In this document: positions 61,628 to 64,000 of the stretch, piece after piece
Layout: each line of letters opens with the position of its first letter
Numbering within the stretch: position 1 is the first letter of the stretch
From: an uncultured Draconibacterium sp.
GTDB lineage: Bacteria; Bacteroidota; Bacteroidia; Bacteroidales; Prolixibacteraceae
NCBI RefSeq assembly: GCF_963677565.1
Contig: NZ_OY781981.1
Coordinates: 1,798,001 to 1,862,000, forward strand
Reading direction: 5' to 3'
DNA length: 64,000 nt
Made by a program: the position numbers and the translations under genes
Notes under the pieces: generated by a model
Databases searched by the model: none
The model's input: only the letters and a program-made list of their open reading frames with translations
Told to the model about the DNA's origin: nothing

Positions 61628-62976
61628 TTCAGCAACCAGATTTTGATTACAGCAAAAGGAGCGATCAAAAGCACCATTTTAAGCAAATATAAAATGGCCT
61701 TTTTTAGGTTTACCCCAGCTAAATACAAGGAATAAAAAGTTAAAAATGCGAAGAAAACAAGACCGGTTAAACTGTACAATGAAACAGCAGAAACGACGTC
61801 TTTTAATAGTAACCCACCAACTAGCAAACTGGCAGCCCGGGTAGTCAGCATCAGTGTGTTATACCACATCGATACATGTTGTTTTTCTTTTACGATAAGA
61901 ATGGCCGAGAGCGGAGACCCGAGCATTACAAAAAATAACCATGGTGAAATTAATTGTGCCAGGTAACCCGAAAATGCCCACTCTGTTCCAAAAATCAGAC
62001 TGAAGATTTGTTCGCCCCAAAGTCCTAAAATGGTAAACGGGATAATCCCAAGAACTACCTGTTTTCTGAATAATGAGAAAGTTGATTTAGCCAGTGTTTC
62101 CGGTTTTTCGTTTAACGATTTGGCATTTTGAATATAAACACTTGAAATAGAAACGCTCAGCAACTGAACCGGAGTGCTAATATACCGGTGCGAGAACGAA
62201 TAGAGTCCGAGCATTTTATCGCCAAAAAATGGTTTAAACAGAAATATGGGAAGCTGACTGCTTATAAAATTCATCACCTCAGAAAGAATCGAAAATTTGG
62301 GGAATTTGATGTAGCGTACTGCCAATACTTTTTCTTCTGGTTTGAATCTCCCAAACCGAAAAAGACTGGCTTCGTTTATTTTTATTGAAAATCCAAAGAA
62401 GGTGATCATTTGCGCTACTACTGCACCCAAAAACAATCCTGACGTTGGAAAAACAAAAAATGCACATTGCAATATTCCTGTTAAAATTGCCCGGCCAATT
62501 TCTAAAACTGATAGTTGGCGGAACTGCTTTTTGCTGATGTACAAATTCCGGATTAGCTGGATGGAGCTAAAAAAGTAGGAATAAAAAGGTACAAGTAGCA
62601 GGTTGATTTTTTGAGTGTAATCTGATTTAAAAAGCAGAATGATTGCAACAACTACTAACAGTGCTGCCAGATTTACGGCCGAATTTATTCGCTGAGCAAA
62701 ACTAATTATCTGTTTTCGTTCATGTTCCCCGTCAACCAAAATAATTGCTTTCTCGTATTTGCCGGTTGAAACAATCGACAACGCTGAAGCGATGGTGAGG
62801 TACAAGGCAAAATAACCAAATTCCTCAGGGGCATATAAACGTGCTATCGCTAAGGCAAAAACAAAGGGTATCAACCGGGAAATAAACATCCCGGTGAAAA
62901 GCGAGGCAATGTTTTTATAAAATTCACTTTGGTTAAATCTTGAAGACAGATCTTTAAAAAAGTTCACAACGTTCAT
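61624..62976 (-). CDS. Wzx-like oligosaccharide flippase
   Basis: A 450-residue membrane protein with about 12-14 helices of the MATE/MVF superfamily. The pattern follows lipid-linked polysaccharide flippases: SLFTGMFISRLIPFVFALAIARLYAPEEFGYFALYLTI at the start, VRYIKFPKFSILSEVMNFISSQLPIFLF, FFGDKMLGLYSFSHRYISTPVQLLSVSISSVY. It moves undecaprenyl-linked sugars across the inner membrane. It is coupled to the asparagine-synthase-like gene by ATGA overlap. No glycosyltransferases are found with it in the window, so the rest of the cluster may be elsewhere. Confidence 0.88.
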   Translation of the reverse strand: MNVVNFFKDLSSRFNQSEFYKNIASLFTGMFISRLIPFVFALAIARLYAPEEFGYFALYLTIASALSIVSTGKYEKAIILVDGEHERKQIISFAQRINSAVNLAALLVVVAIILLFKSDYTQKINLLLVPFYSYFFSSIQLIRNLYISKKQFRQLSVLEIGRAILTGILQCAFFVFPTSGLFLGAVVAQMITFFGFSIKINEASLFRFGRFKPEEKVLAVRYIKFPKFSILSEVMNFISSQLPIFLFKPFFGDKMLGLYSFSHRYISTPVQLLSVSISSVYIQNAKSLNEKPETLAKSTFSLFRKQVVLGIIPFTILGLWGEQIFSLIFGTEWAFSGYLAQLISPWLFFVMLGSPLSAILIVKEKQHVSMWYNTLMLTTRAASLLVGGLLLKDVVSAVSLYSLTGLVFFAFLTFYSLYLAGVNLKKAILYLLKMVLLIAPFAVIKIWLLK

Positions 62977-63073
62977 GCAAATCCAGCAGATGTTTATTTT
63001 AGGTAAATATCATAAAAAATATTTGCTTTGTTTTAGCTTTTTATAGAAAACGCAGAAATACCGGCACATTGTA

Positions 63074-63081
63074 TATTTTTG
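63074..63081 (+). promoter_or_regulatory. Bacteroidota -7 promoter element
   Basis: TATTTTTG matches TAnnTTTG exactly, 45 bp before the ATG at 63126. Confidence 0.4.
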
Positions 63082-63125
63082 TCCGGTGGTTCGAAATTAT
63101 GATTGGACCATGAAAAATTGAAAAT

Positions 63126-63830
63126 ATGGATTTTATTCTCGATAACCAGGAAACAGAAAAGAAATTTCAGCAGCTAATCAGGGTAATCAGGTTGCGTCAA
63201 AGCGGAGAAGTTGCAGATGCTATGAGTGAGCGGGGAATGACGTATAAAATGAACTGGGGCGTATCGTTGCTCGATTTACGCGAAACTGCCCAGTCGTACG
63301 ATGCCGATCATTTGCTGGCGCTTAAACTCTGGAACAAACAGTGGCGCGAAACGATGATTCTGGCAACTTTAATTGACGACCCGTTGGAAGTAACGGAGGA
63401 ACAGATGGATTTCTGGACAAAAAGTTTCGAGAATGTTGAAATTGCAGAGCAGGCTTCAACCAATTTATGGGTAAAAAGCAAGTTCGCATTTATAAAAGCA
63501 TTGGAGTGGTGCCGGGGCAAAAAACATTTGGTGCGCTTTACCGGAGTTCATTTGATCGGGCGACTGGCAATAACCGAAAAAAATGCCATTGACGAAATGT
63601 TCGAGCCTTTTTTCGAGGAGTTGAAAACACTGGCAAAAGATAAAAAGCTGCATACGCCAATCTATCGCTCTGTAATTGGAATGGGGTGTAGATCGAAAGT
63701 TTTAAATGAACAATGTGTTGAGCTGGCAAAAGAATTTCAACTAAGCGACTCGGAAAATGCAGTGAAGCTTGGTGAGAGTTTGTTCGAAGAACTGACCAGT
63801 GAGTATTTTCAGGAACAATTTAAGGAATAG
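63126..63830 (+). CDS. DNA alkylation repair protein (ALK/HEAT-repeat type)
   Basis: A 234-residue all-helical protein of the AlkC/AlkD-related HEAT-repeat family. Shared segments include MNWGVSLLDLRETAQSY, HLLALKLWNKQWRETMILATLIDDP, VTEEQMDFWTKSFEN and KSKFAFIKALEWCRGKKHLVRF, followed by GVHLIGRLAITEKNA. AlkD-type enzymes remove alkylated bases such as 7-methylguanine without flipping them. The gene stands alone with its own promoter and is oriented opposite to the polysaccharide genes. Substrate range is not known. Confidence 0.88.
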   Translation: MDFILDNQETEKKFQQLIRVIRLRQSGEVADAMSERGMTYKMNWGVSLLDLRETAQSYDADHLLALKLWNKQWRETMILATLIDDPLEVTEEQMDFWTKSFENVEIAEQASTNLWVKSKFAFIKALEWCRGKKHLVRFTGVHLIGRLAITEKNAIDEMFEPFFEELKTLAKDKKLHTPIYRSVIGMGCRSKVLNEQCVELAKEFQLSDSENAVKLGESLFEELTSEYFQEQFKE

Positions 63831-63833
63831 CCA

Positions 63834-63867
63834 CTGGATGTTAGATGCTGGATGTTAGATGCTGGAT
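63834..63867. repeat. 14-bp tandem repeat after the alkylation repair gene
   Basis: CTGGATGTTAGATG occurs twice in tandem (63834-63847 and 63848-63861), followed by a partial CTGGAT (63862-63867). The 170 bp to the window end hold no coding signal that I can see. Confidence 0.75.
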
Positions 63868-64000
63868 CCTTGATACTGGCCGCTATAAGCTTGATGCTGG
63901 CAACTCGAGTCTCGTAACTCATAGCTTAGGTAATTAACTTTCTTTAACTGCAAAGCTGTCATGACAGAACTTCGTGGCAGGTTCTTTGTTATTTTTGACA

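Overview
The window is a 64 kb piece of a Bacteroidota chromosome, most likely from an aerobic or facultative marine or soil member of the Marinilabiliales/Prolixibacteraceae type. This is inferred from a complete alternative complex III operon, LytTR two-component pairs, DUF4783, patatin-barrel and BamA-type fusions, -7 boxes of the form TAnnTTTG, frequent TTG starts and few Shine-Dalgarno sites. It is gene dense. I see no tRNA, rRNA, CRISPR array, insertion sequence or phage.

Layout. 1-5.1 kb: the end of an MscS channel, an ECF sigma / anti-sigma / DUF4097-like envelope protein operon on the minus strand, then an ABM monooxygenase, an iron alcohol dehydrogenase and a small membrane protein. 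5.1-15.6 kb: mutL, two tandem rhomboid proteases, a YihY/BrkB membrane protein, DUF4783, rlmH, a very large NtrY-like histidine kinase, a phosphoribosyltransferase and a lipoprotein. 15.6-20.9 kb (minus): an outer-membrane barrel protein, a secreted histidine phosphatase and a 1200-residue fusion of a degenerate metallophosphatase, a kinase-like region and a BamA/TamA barrel. 21.1-23.4 kb: an HD-domain Pycsar-type membrane effector followed by a membrane class III nucleotide cyclase. 23.4-26.3 kb: an atypical pyruvate kinase and a glycosyltransferase-2-like protein. 26.4-34.3 kb: an RND efflux system (adaptor, pump, TolC) with a LytS/LytTR pair and a 58-residue small protein. 34.4-37.9 kb: a patatin-barrel protein and an exported sugar isomerase-like lipoprotein. 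38-43.6 kb: TetR, TolC, HlyD and two ABC-2 permeases. 43.6-45.9 kb (minus): a small ORF, an HMA lipoprotein, DUF302 and cysK with a leader. 46.1-50.6 kb (minus): an ABC exporter, a flotillin and an NfeD-like partner. 50.7-58.7 kb (minus): actABCDEF. 58.9-63 kb (minus): an AI-2E permease, an asparagine-synthase-like protein and a Wzx-like flippase. 63.1 kb: a DNA alkylation repair protein.

Three things stand out. First, cysK on the minus strand is preceded by a leader ORF with three consecutive Cys codons and by mutually exclusive RNA arms ending in an intrinsic terminator, which is a textbook attenuator layout for cysteine. Second, the HD-PycTM/cyclase pair looks like a Pycsar-like signalling or defence module whose cyclase lacks the usual purine-selecting residues. 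Third, the 15.6-20.9 kb operon combines a secreted phosphatase with an outer-membrane protein that carries a HipA/CotH-like kinase signature. All functions are read from sequence motifs by eye. No database search was run.
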